Origin: Glebionis coronaria
Lineage: Eukaryota; Streptophyta; Magnoliopsida; Asterales; Asteraceae
Direction: 5' to 3'
Assembly: GCA_025667525.1 (NCBI GenBank)
Contig: CM046879.1
Coordinates: forward strand, 357,301,628 to 357,365,627
Length of the DNA stretch: 64,000 nucleotides
Both the position numbers and the translations under genes were made by a program. Of the stretch, positions 12,429 to 22,860 are shown piece after piece; position 1 is the stretch's first letter; every line of letters begins with the position of its first letter. The notes below the pieces were generated by a model. The model was not told the DNA's origin and did not search any database. It saw only the letters and a list, made by a program, of their open reading frames with translations.

Positions 12429-13229
12429 TGTAAAACCCGTATTTAAATATTTAAAATATTAAATACGCAGTTTTAATTATATATAACTATATGCATTTAT
12501 TCAGGAAAATAATTATTACGAACGTATATATGTTAAGTACGCAAAATTAATACGTACCAGAAAAACTAAAGACACGCGAAAATTGATCACGAAAGTAGGT
12601 AATAATTTAAATCTTTAAAAAAAAAGTGGAAAAGGGCTTTTGGCCGGTTTGTGTAAAAAAAAGAATTGGGCTTTGGCCTGTTTGGTTCTAGAGAAAGAAA
12701 AGAAACGGGGGTTTCCCCTTTACACATACAGCGAAAAAAAACAAACAAACTAGGGTTTCTACCTTGGGTAGCCGCCGGCTGTGAACCAACACCAAGAGGT
12801 TTCGGGTTTAATCCTATCTTTGATTCGTGTATAATGGTCATTTCTTCATCAATATTACAACGGTAATTGGTCCTTTCCTCTAATTTAACTTTCATATCGT
12901 GTTTTGGTTTTTTTAAGACCTTTAGCAAACAGAGATCTTAATGCAATCATCACAAGGGGGTCGGTTGTTTTGGTATTCACGAAGACCGAGACCAGCAGGT
13001 CCCGGTGTGTGGTGTTTTTGGCCAGCCGTGACCACACAAGGGTGTTGCTGCATTGTTTTTGCCAGCCGCAACCCATAACAACCCCAAACATGGGTGACGG
13101 GCTATAGGGGGTGTTTATTTTTATGATACAGTGGGTGAGTAACACTAGCAGGGGTGTTTGGGTTTGTAAACTATAGGTACAGACTATAAGGGAGTGTTTG
13201 GGACTGCGAACAGTGGGACAAAAACAATA

Positions 13230-13292
13230 GCAGTGGGAACCACTGCATTAGCAGTGGGAACCACTGCATTAGCAGTGGGAACCACTGCATTA
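13230..13292 (+). repeat. Three tandem 21-bp palindromic units in LTR C
   Basis: Each unit contains GCAGTGGGAACCACTGC, a 7-bp stem with GAA loop. The 3' LTR has only two units (20431-20472). Degenerate GCAGTGGGAATAAAATG units follow. Confidence 0.85.
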
Positions 13293-14413
13293 ACAGTGGG
13301 AATATAATGAAAGCAGTGGGAATAAAATGCAAGCAGTGGGAATAAAATGCAAGCAGTAGGAACTTAAGACTAACGGTGGGAATTATTTAAGTATGGTTAA
13401 ATCATTATATAAATAAGTTTTAAAAATAAAGTTAGATATATTGTTATTTTATTATTTAATCAGTAAGACTAAATTGATTTTAACTTTGTCATTTTAACTA
13501 CTTAAAAAGTCGGATTTCATTTATGATTTAAATTAATGATTTATTTCAAGAAAACTAAATTGGAAATCTTTCAATTTTAGGAAACTTTCTGTTTACAACA
13601 AGGTACTATTTATAGTAATATCGGGATTATTAGAACACAGTATAATACACAGTAACCATAAATAAGTATATACTAAGCAGTAAACATTTAAAGATCAGTC
13701 GGGTTATCAGAAATACCCCAGATAAGCAGATTAATCAAATTATAAATAAACAGTAGTACAAGAATAAAATAAATTAAACTAAGAACTGATGAAAATCGAT
13801 AATAGTAAACAGTAATTAGTTAACTTATTTTCGCGTACGTTATTTATGTAGTAACCATGAAGTCGGATAGATCTTTCAGCTTTCAGTCTTATTTCGTTAC
13901 TAGACACGAGGTACGGATTTTCTGTCCTTTCAGTAAGGACTTCCTTTTTATGCATGATTAGGATTCCCCGTCTTCAGCCAAATGTTTTTTCCAGTATATG
14001 TTTAAGCTTATCAGTAATCATATTAATAACTAAATAAATTTCCAGAGCATTATATACAAGCATGACCAGTTTATGTACTAGTTACGGAGGTACCGTAACC
14101 ACGACACTAGAGGCACCGGTGTCGTGACTCACATGCAGGAGAGTGATATCCTGCATCGTCCCACTCATGTTCAGTTTGGCCATTTTTTATATGTATGTTT
14201 AGTGGGGCGTATGGATGCTTCCTAGGCTTATCAGTTTACAAGTTATCAGGGTGAATGTGATGTGTGCTCTACATCCTTCACATTGGAGCTGATCCCTCCA
14301 CCCAACACAGTATTTAGAGGCCACCCCTCTACAGTTATTTAGAGGTCACCCCTCTACAGCATGAGGAGGTCACCCCTCCAGTTATTCATGCACCGTTGTT
14401 ACAGCACATGACC

Positions 14414-14420
14414 TATATAA
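14414..14420 (+). promoter_or_regulatory. TATA box of 5' LTR C
   Basis: TATATAA about 530 bp before the LTR end. The same box is at 21593-21599 in the 3' LTR and in both LTRs of D. Confidence 0.5.
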
Positions 14421-14950
14421 GCTCTGGCAATTAAAATACAGTAAATGTATGTTTTCAGATTTAACAGATAACAGTTCAGCTTTATTATTTTTATAAATCA
14501 GACTTTACAGTTTATATACAGATTTCCGCTGCAACTTTACTTATCAGTCTTACAGCTCCAGTATTTTATCATCTGTTTCATTTCAGTAATTCCTTATCAT
14601 GCTTTATATCCGTTCACTGAGCGTTATGCTCAGCCGTAGTTCTTCCATGTTCTAACGGCAGGTACACCAGGACGCTCTTAGGATTCTGATAGCATGTGCA
14701 TTGAATGGAAGCTATCCATACTTCTTACTTTATGCATTTCTTACATTATTCTGCTTATTTGGACATTGTTTAGTCCTTTCATTTAGTATTTTACTTCTCA
14801 TGTTTTGGGCTTATGTTTGGATTGCCGATGTTTGATTCCGGTATTTCCTTTATGGTCAGTTAATGTTTTAGGACATTTAACTCATGATTTGATGACACGT
14901 CATATATATACACGTAAAGGTCCACTTATCCAAGTGGGGTGTTACAATTA

Positions 14951-14962
14951 TGGTGTCAGAGC
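14951..14962 (+). promoter_or_regulatory. Primer binding site of C, initiator-Met type
   Basis: TGGTGTCAGAGC lies 4 bp after the LTR. It differs by one base from the usual TGGTATCAGAGC; element D keeps the TGGTATCAGAG core. Confidence 0.85.
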
Positions 14963-15130
14963 TCAAGGTTCGACCTGTAGGCTCTAAAACTTGACTTGTG
15001 ATTAGTGGGTAGTCACCAGGAACTTCCCAGATTTTTGGCGTTGTTATCTTTCATGTTTCTCATGCATTTATCAGTCAGTTTCCTTTAGTTATTAGTCGGT
15101 CTTCTTAAAATTTTGACTAAGTGAAAGGTT

Positions 15131-15592
15131 GGTACAGGACTGGCCATATTTGGTCGCATGTGCTTTTCTGCGAATTTTGTTTTGGTGAACCGACCCATAG
15201 GCGTTCACCCTTTTCGTTCAGATTTGGTATTGATGAACTGACCCTAGGCGTTCATCCTTACTCATGTCAGATTCATGTTTTCAGTTGAATATTACTCGGT
15301 GAACCGACAAAAAAACGTTCACTATTTTTCAGATCAAATTTTTATGCTATTCAGTCGAATAATGTTTTGTGAACTGATCCACAGTTTTTCACCTTTGTCA
15401 TATCAGGACATTTTATAAACATTGACAAGTCAGGATTGGACTACAGCCAACCATATTTAGTCCCAGATTATAAATTCCTATACTTGACAGTTCTAATAAA
15501 TTTTTGACAAATATGGATCGAACCAGAATCGCCCATACTTAGTCACATGTTTTCTTCCTTGGATTCTGTGGATTGAACCATAACCATCCACA
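15131..15592 (+). repeat. Leader hairpin array of element C
   Basis: Imperfect units spaced roughly 45-75 bp apart form short stem-loops: GGTGAAC/GTTCACC (15184-15209), GATGAAC/GTTCATC (15232-15256), GTGAAC/GTTCAC (15299-15322), GTGAA/TTCAC (15369-15392), GGACTA/TAGTCC (15438-15463), TATGG/CCATA (15512-15537) and TGTGGAT/ATCCACA (15567-15592). The loops share a GAC/AAC-CCATA-like core while the stems change on both sides. A related array is in element D. Confidence 0.75.
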
Positions 15593-16032
15593 TCAGTTGA
15601 TATTAAACCTCAGTTGATTAGACTTTTCATGTTCTTTGTAATAGTCAAAATTTCATACTCTCACGTAAAGGTTGTTTTCATGCTGAATAAGATTCATGTC
15701 TCCTTACGAGGATTATGTTTTCAACAAAGTGATGATGTTTTCATGATAAGATACAAAAGAACTACAGTAAGATCTTATTTCATGATAAATCATGTTTTGG
15801 TCTTTATCAATCATGTCTTCATGCGGACCATTGTTGAAAATTTGTTTAATCATACTTGTGAACCTCTATGCAACCAGCATAAAGCCTACTCAGGAATTAC
15901 CAGGCCATCATGATACTCATTTCAGTTCAGTTCACTAGCGTTTAAATCAATTTATTTCTTTGATCAGGTCAGACAAGCGACACCCTTATTGATCATCCCA
16001 TAAAATTTCCACCAGTGCCATGAACAGTATTC

Positions 16033-16177
16033 CATATGTACCCTATGTACAGTGTCTCAGTTATACTTCATGTACAATATATCATGTGCACTCTACGTAC
16101 AATGTCTCAGATATGCTCCATGTGCAGTATTCATTTTGTACTTCATGTACAGTAGTCCAGGTGTAGTCCATGTACAC
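16033..16177 (+). repeat. TGTAC...GTACA repeat array in leader of C
   Basis: About six degenerate units of roughly 25 bp, several forming TGTAC-N5-GTACA hairpins (for example TGTACTTCATGTACA). The matching array in D lies at about 45700-45845. Confidence 0.75.
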
Positions 16178-16243
16178 CACCCCATGGATATTGCTAATCG
16201 ATCCACAATCATCTCAGGCGTTTCCACTTGGCGATATTCTACC

Positions 16244-16384
16244 AGATGCTGATGTTGCTCGTGAGTTGAAGATTTTGCCAGATGCTGATGTCGCTAACAC
16301 TTAGAAGACCTCACAAATGATGATGCTGCTTATACTTGGAGATTTCTCAAGATGCTGATGTTGTTTATACTATGAAGACTCTGC
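16244..16384 (+). repeat. GATGCTGATG repeat array in leader of C
   Basis: Four imperfect units of about 45 bp, each with GATGCTGATGTTGCT-like and TTGAAGATT-like blocks. The counterpart in D lies at about 45491-45650. Confidence 0.75.
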
Positions 16385-19300
16385 AGAACAAGGACGAAAA
16401 CTATAAGTTTGAAATTCTGACAAGAATAAATTTCAACCATCAGACACTACCACTCCATTCCATGCTTTTACTTTCTTAGCTAGATGTCGCACTTCACTCA
16501 GCTAACATTTCATTCAGAAGAGTGTGAACCAGAACCCAGCCGGCCACTCAGCAGAATAGCTAGAGGAATCATGGTAGAAATAGTGATCGTCTTGAAACTG
16601 ACAGACAAGGCGGTAATGACAACCACCATGCTTAAAAATAATCAGTCAGTAACCATCGGAACTCCAGAACGGACGTGACCAGAAATACAGAGGTCAATAG
16701 TCTAGCCGGTTCGCCAATCCTAACAGTTACCAAAAAATTTCCGCCTTGTCCAGGTTCATCCATTAAAATACATGTCCAGACAACAGTCAAGACACATTTC
16801 TTAGGTATCCTTTCGGAAAACACATATCAGGACACCAGTCATGGTACACGTCATACAGATCTTTCCTCAAAATACGAGTAGAACCCATAACCCCAGTATG
16901 TTTCCAAACCAGGCCCTCAGTAATTCAGGATACCTTTCAGAAATGGGTATACCCGTTCTATTATGCCACGCATGAATCAGATCATTAAAAATTCAGTCAC
17001 CACCATTAGAGTATTATTCATATTAAACAAACAGTATTCATTCTGTGAGGTTACAGACAAACACATTCAGTAAAAAGTCGCCATGTTTACTTCACGTGTT
17101 CCTATGTCAGCTTTATCTCAAATCAGGTAGTTACCTGCCTCTCAGCTAGAAAGGACTCAACAGTATCACCATATTTATTAAAGTTTTATTTTCAGTTAAC
17201 GACGAGATCCGTCTTACCAACCCTGAACATATTCATTTTACTCCTGCCAGAAAAATCAGTACAAATTGTTCCAACTTTACGAGCACGTGAATTATTGTCT
17301 TTTAGTTGCGAAGACTTCTGGTCACCATTCATGATACGAATTCTGAAATTCCTTAAATTCATGATCAACAGATTATCCCAAAGTTTCCAGATGTAATTCC
17401 GGAAGGTTTTCCAGAAATTCATTTCTGACCACAAGACAGAATTTAACATCGAGTTAGTCTCAAGAATGGAACCTGTCTTCAAAACTCTTTATTGCAACGC
17501 TTCAGCTAAGTTAAAGAGTTGCAGCATTTGCTGCAAAAGTTATCGGAACGAGGCCTTATTCGCCCTAGGCACCACCAGGAAGTGCACCGTTTATGTCTAT
17601 CAGGAAGAAAGCCGGTATCATGAGATCATGTATCGATCACCAAAAATTTTTACAAAATCACCATTCTTCATCAATGTTCATTCCATACATAGCAGGTTTA
17701 TCTGACCTGCTACGATGTCTTAAACATTTTCCAAAACAAATTTCCGATCATGCTACCATCAGTGGTGAGAGAAAGAACATGACGTTTCCAGACTGCTGTT
17801 GCACATATTACAGTCTCTCTAAAAATTTTGATTTTATACTTCTGAGCTCCCTAATGCTCCAGCTATATTATGAAATTATGAATAATTTTTTTTTCTTTTT
17901 CACGACTCTCAGGCAATATCATCAGTATATTCATTGATCACATTCTGATCTGCCTAATGCTAGAGAAGAACACGAGACTCATCTTCTCACAATTGTACAG
18001 AAGCTTCAGTAGGAGTTATTTTATACACAACTTTCCAGATATAAATCTCACTTGAACAAAGTGGGATTTCTAAGCCACCATATTTCAGCAGAAAGAAATT
18101 TCAGACAATCCTGCGCAGGTGAAGGCCATCACCTGATGGTCCCGACCGACGCCTGTGAGCGAAGTACAAACATTTCTAGAACTCAATTAACTACTACCAC
18201 AGAAATTGCTGACAGCTCTCACTAAAAATTATTCCAAGACTATCCAACCAGATTTTCACCAGAATATCCCATGATCTCAAGTAGAATTTTGATGGAGGTA
18301 GTATCACACATTTATGCAGCTATGTTCATATCTAGATGCCTGATATACCGCAGGTTTAAGACAGAACACCGTTACGTAAGCAAGTTATTACGATCCTTAG
18401 TAATTTCTGAGCAGAAATGAGACGAAATTCCATGAAATTGTTGTCAGTTACCACAGACTCAGAAAAAGTATGATACTATCTAAGTCTTTGTCAACCATTT
18501 AATCATCCTACACGTTTTCTTTCATCCGAAAGGATTACGCGGTAGCAGATCTACAGGAAATTCAGTAGGAAATTGTACGAATTCAAGGTATCTCCAACGA
18601 CCATTATATCGGACAGAATATATGTTCACGATCACGTATATATTTACATTCACTTTACGTTCACGTTATTTTCACTTTCACGTCTACGTCTTACTCACAG
18701 TATGATACAGTCTCAGTTCATCTCATGATGTAAGTTCACGATTCGCATTCATGACATTGTTTACGTTCATGTTCGTGTTCCATCTCCGTGGATACGTTCC
18801 AGGTCTAGTACCGGAGTTGGTCACACAAAGCTTAAGAAACCAGACTCAAGTTAGCACAACTTTTCTATACTCAGGCAGACGTTTCACGTCTCAGGCCGTA
18901 TTGTTTGGCATTTTCCTCAGTCAGCATACGTCCATGATACATTCTAGTACCACGTTCACAGTATGTTTCGCGTATCACATTCATGATATAATTCACGTTG
19001 AGCGTACCTCATATAATTATGAACCACGTTCATAATTGCTCACGTAGTACGTTCGAAATTGTTCACGTAGTCGCCCTTATATGTTTTCAGCAGCTTGCTC
19101 ATAGGTATAAATGTTATCTTTTCTGAATATTTACACGTATCATTTCATGTATCCACATGCTATAGCTTGTGCATTCTATCAGATTCAGAAAATACATCTT
19201 AAGTATGGAACCAGAAACTATTTAGCATCATCAGGACAAGGTCATTAGGGCCAAGAATTTTTTTTTATGTTTAGACCTTTGAAGGAATCTTTTCGAGCGG

Positions 19301-19573
19301 GAGGCCACTCGAAACGGAGGAGTCCATCCGGACCTCTCATTCCTTTTCCTTAAATAAATCCAGTTAAGTCATTTCAGTCATGTCACGTTCCATGTTCTCT
19401 TCAGTCATGTCAAGTTACATGATCACATCAGTCATGTCATGTTTATACATATCAACAACATTATGTCTTAATTAGAAGACGAATTATCCTTCAAGTTTAA
19501 TTGTCTTTTCAGTTCACGCGTCCTTCCAGTTCTAATAACTTTATGAGTTTATTACCATTAATTCGAGGACGAA
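16385..19573 (+). pseudogene. Fossil gag-pol region of element C
   Basis: No long frame survives. The part at 17930-18100 aligns by eye with the RT palm of gypsy pol: FIDHILI in place of the catalytic Y/FIDDILI box (17930-17941), EEHETHLLT, an in-frame TAG after LQ, then LFYTQLSRYKSHLNKVGFLSHHISAE, the counterpart of the plant LYAKFSKCEFW...FLGHVVSAEG segment. The Asp-to-His change and the TAG are also present in element D, so the defects predate both insertions. Upstream (16385-17900) and downstream (18100-18590) parts are presumably gag/protease and RNase H/integrase, but I cannot identify motifs. The protein would be inactive. Confidence 0.6.
18596..19076 (+). repeat. TTCACGT-rich region in element C
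   Basis: A 480-bp stretch dense in TTCACGT, ACGTTCA and TTCATG words, many with an ACGT core. A matching region is in D (about 42790-43260, opposite orientation). Confidence 0.6.
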
Positions 19574-19663
19574 ATTCTCCTTTTAAGAGGGGAAGAATTG
19601 TAAAACCCAGTACAGTCGTATCCTTAATTCGGGGACGAATTATTCTTTTTAGAGGGGAAGAAT
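19558..19663 (+). promoter_or_regulatory. Doubled hairpin plus polypurine tract of element C
   Basis: Two modules in tandem. The first has TTAATTCGAGGACGAAATT (from 19558), then AAGAGGGGAAGAAT (19575-19588) and a copy of the first LTR bases TGTAAAACCC (19589-19598). The second has AATTCGGGGACGAATT (19626-19641), then AGAGGGGAAGAAT (19651-19663), abutting the true 3' LTR. Element D has the same doubling. Confidence 0.8.
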
Positions 19664-22125
19664 TGTAAAACCCGTATTTAAATATTTAAAATATTAAATA
19701 CGCAGTTTTAATTATATATAACTATATGCATTTATTCAGGAAAATAATTATTACGAACGTATATACGTTAAGTACGCAAAATTAATACGTTCCAAAAAGA
19801 CTAAAGACACACGAAAATTGATCACGAAAGTAGGTAATAATTTAAATCTTAAAAAAAAGAAGAAAAGTGGAAAAGGGCTTTTGGCCGGTTTGTGTTAAAA
19901 AAAAGAAAGAATTGGGCTTTGGCCCATTTGGTTCTAGAGAAAGAAAAGAAACGGGGGTTTCCCCTTTACACATACATCGAACAAAAAAAAACAAACTATG
20001 GTTTCTACCTTGGGTGGCCGCCGGCTGTGAACCAACACCAAGAGGTTTCGGGTATAATCCCATCTTTGATTCGTGTATAATGGTCATTTCTTCATCAATA
20101 TTACAACGGTAATTGGTCCTTTCCTCTAATTTAACTTTCATATCATGTTTTGGTTTTTTTAAGATCTCTAGCAAACAGAGATCTTAATGCAATCATCACA
20201 AGGGGGTCGGTTGTTTTGGTATTCACGAAGACCGAGACCAGCAGGTCCCGGTGTGTGGTGTTTTTGGCCAGCCGTGACCACACAAGGGTGTTGGGTGACG
20301 GGCTTTAGGGGGTGTTTATTTTTATGATACAGTGGGTGAGTAACACTAGCAGGGGTGTTTGAGGTTGTAAACTGTAGGTACATACTATAAGGGAGTGTTT
20401 GTGACTGCGAACAGTGGGACAAAAACAATAGCAGTGGGAACCACTGCATTAGCAGTGGGAACCACTGCATTAACAGTGGGAATATAATGAAAGCAGTGGG
20501 AATAAAATGCAAGCAGTGGGAATAAAATGCAAGCAGTAGGAACTTAAGACTAACGGTGGGAATTATTTAAGTTTGGTTAAATCATTATATAAATAAGTTT
20601 TAAAAATAAAGTTAGATATATTGTTATTTTATTATTTAATTAGTATGACTAAATTGATTTTAACTTTGTCATTTTAACTACTTAAAAGTCGGATTTCATT
20701 TATGATTTAAATTAATGATTTATTTCAAGAAAACTAAATTGGAAATCTTTCTATTTTAGGAAACTTTCTGTTTACAACAAGGTACTATTTATAGTAATAT
20801 CGGGATTATCAGAACACATTATAATACACAGTAACCATAAATAAGTATATACTAAGCACTAAACATTTAAAGATCAGTCGGGTTATCAGAAATACACCAG
20901 ATAAGCAGATTAATCAGATTATACATAAACAGTAGTACAAGAATAAAATAAATTAAACTAAGAACTGATGAAAATCGATAATGGTAAACAGTAATTAGTT
21001 AACTTATTTTCGCGTACGTTATTTATGTAGTAACCATGAAGTCGGATAGATCTTTCAGCTTTCAGTCTTATTTCGTTACTGGACACGAGGTACGGATTTT
21101 CTGTCCTTTCAGTAAGGACTTCCTTTTTATGCATGATTAGGATTCCCCGTCTTCAGCCAAATGTTTTCCCCAGTATATGTTTAAGCTTATCATTAATCAT
21201 GTTAATAACTAAATAAATTGCCAGAGCATTATATACAAGCATGACCAGTTTATGTACTAGTTACGGAGGTACCGTAACCACGGCACTAGAGGCACCGGTG
21301 TCGTGACTCACATGCAGGAGAGTGATATCCTGCATCGTCCCACTCATGTTCAGTTTGGCCATTTTTTATATGTATGTTTAGTGGGGAGTATGGATGCATC
21401 CTAGGCTTATCAGCTTACAAGTTATCAGGGTGAATGTGGTGTGTGCTCTACATTCTTTACATTGGAGCTGATCCCTCCACCCAGCACAGTATTTAGAGGT
21501 CACCCCTCTATAGTTATTTAGAGGTCACCCCTCTACAGCATGACGAGGTCACCCCTCCAGTTATTCATGCACCATTGTTACAGCACATGACCTATATAAG
21601 CTTTGGCAATTAAAATACAGTAAATGTATGTTTTTAAATTTAACAAATAACAGTTCAACTTTATTATTTTTATAAATCAGACTTTACAGTTTATATACAG
21701 ATTTCCGCTGCAACTTTACTTATCAGTCTTACAGCTCCAATACTTTATCATCTGTTTCATTTCAGTAATTCCTTATCATGCTTTTTATCCGTTCACTGAG
21801 TGTTATGCTCAGCCGTAGTTCTTCCATGTTCTAACGGCAGGTACACCAGGATGCTCTTAGGATTCTGATAGCATGTGCATTGAATGGAAGCTATCCAGAC
21901 TTCTTACTTTATGCATTTCTTACATTATTCTGCTTATTTGGACATTGTTTAGTCCTTTCATTCAGTATTTTACTTCTCATGTTCTGGGCTTATGTTTGGA
22001 TTGCTGATGTTTGATTCCGGTATTTCCTTTATGGTCAGTTAATGTTTTAGGACATTTACCTTATGCTTTGATGACACGCCATATATATACACGTAACGGT
22101 CCACTTATCCAAGTGGGGTGTTACA
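19664..22125 (+). repeat. 3' LTR of element C
   Basis: Same ends and motifs as the 5' LTR but 2462 bp: one 21-bp unit fewer and a deletion of about 50 bp near 20293. Its terminal GTAAC...GTTAC hairpin is intact, while the 5' LTR has GTAAA. Confidence 0.9.
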
Positions 22126-22130
22126 TTTAT
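22126..22130. repeat. Target-site duplication of C, right copy
   Basis: TTTAT after the final ACA of the LTR, matching 12424-12428. Confidence 0.85.
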
Positions 22131-22357
22131 CATCCGTGATAAACTTTCCTTAAGTTGAAGTTCGAGGTCTAAGCTAACATTTACTTAGAAATCATTTTTC
22201 ATAAACTTACAAACTTTGAATGTTTTTATGAGAAGCTCATGACCGAGAAATATGAATTTCTCGTTGAGAAGGATAAGTTATCGTCCTAGATAAACTTTCC
22301 TTAGTTGAGGTCCGAGTCCTAAGCTGTGATGCGCTTAGAAGTCATTATGAGAGAATA
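22131..22357 (-). repeat. 3' untranslated region of E, upper part, tandem repeat
   Basis: A roughly 150-bp unit (GAAGGATAA...CGTCC.AGATAAACTTTCCTTA...GCTCATGACCGAGAAA) occurs about 1.6 times. Element C split one unit; its remainder is at about 12340-12428. This proves that the two sides belong together. Confidence 0.75.
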
Positions 22358-22860
22358 TCAAGCAGCTTCATTTGCTAAAACCTCCAAGTTTTCTGGAGTC
22401 ATATACTTCATACCAAGACGGACAACGAGATACTGAAACCTATTTTGAGATAGGGATTTAGTAAACAAGTCTGCTATCTGGTACTCAGTTCTGACAAAGT
22501 ATAATTCCACGAGACGACGTTCCACTTGTTCCTTGATGAAGTGATATCTGACTGCGATGTGCTTGGTACGGGAGTGTTGAACCGGATTGCAAGATATAGC
22601 TATGACCGACTTTGAGTCACAATACATAGGTATTTTATCAAAGTGGAAGCCATAATCGGTGAGTTGAGTTCTCATCCAGAGGACTTAAGCACAACACGCG
22701 GATAGAGCCACATATTCTGCTTCAGCTGATGAGAGCGAAGTGAAATCCTGCTTCTTTGACGACCAACTCACAAGCTTATCTTCCCCTAGAAATTGTACGC
22801 TACCAGAAGTGCTTTTGCGACCATCAAGGAAACTTGCGTGATCAGAATCTGAAAAAGTTG
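22358..22860 (-). pseudogene. Copia RNase H of element E
   Basis: C-terminal RNase H of the copia polyprotein, which removes RNA from the RNA-DNA hybrid. Visible on the minus strand: FSDSDHASFLDGRKSTSG with the first acidic residue, LVSWSSKKQDFTSLSSAEAEYVALSACC with the catalytic Glu, and YCDSKSVIAIS with the next Asp. The end is NRFQYLVVRLGM, usual for copia. One in-frame TAA (about 22685) replaces the expected Gln codon after ACCA, consistent with CAA to TAA. Otherwise the frame is continuous. Confidence 0.9.

Larger units (their letters stand above)
12429..14946 (+). repeat. 5' LTR of element C
   Basis: Starts TGTAAAACCCG and ends GGGGTGTTACA. It holds a three-copy 21-bp hairpin repeat (13230-13292), pyrimidine-flanked AGAGG...CCTCT hairpins (about 14316-14380), a TATA box at 14414-14420 and a 3'-terminal hairpin. 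The 3' third matches the LTRs of D closely; the U3 part differs. Confidence 0.9.
12429..22125 (+). mobile_element. Element C: Ty3/gypsy element with dead internal region
   Basis: Complete and plus-strand: 5' LTR 12429-14946, tRNA-iMet-type primer site, internal region 14947-19663, PPT, and 3' LTR 19664-22125. The perfect 5-bp target duplication TTTAT flanks it. The internal 4.7 kb has the length of a gypsy gag-pol but only small accidental frames. A stretch near 17930-18120 is recognisable as a mutated gypsy RT. The same internal region, with the same defects, recurs in element D. It is thus a non-autonomous family member mobilised in trans, not a single copy that decayed after insertion. Its LTRs differ by a repeat-unit loss and a deletion of about 50 bp, so it is older than D. 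Confidence 0.85.

Noticed and set aside
12587..13145. Short frames on both strands in LTR C (repeated at 19842-20174)
   Set aside because: They are within the LTR, duplicated with it, and lack any domain or conserved frame.
17192..17482. 96-codon minus-strand open frame in element C
   Set aside because: It is antisense to the fossil pol, has no domain, and is not kept as a frame in D.
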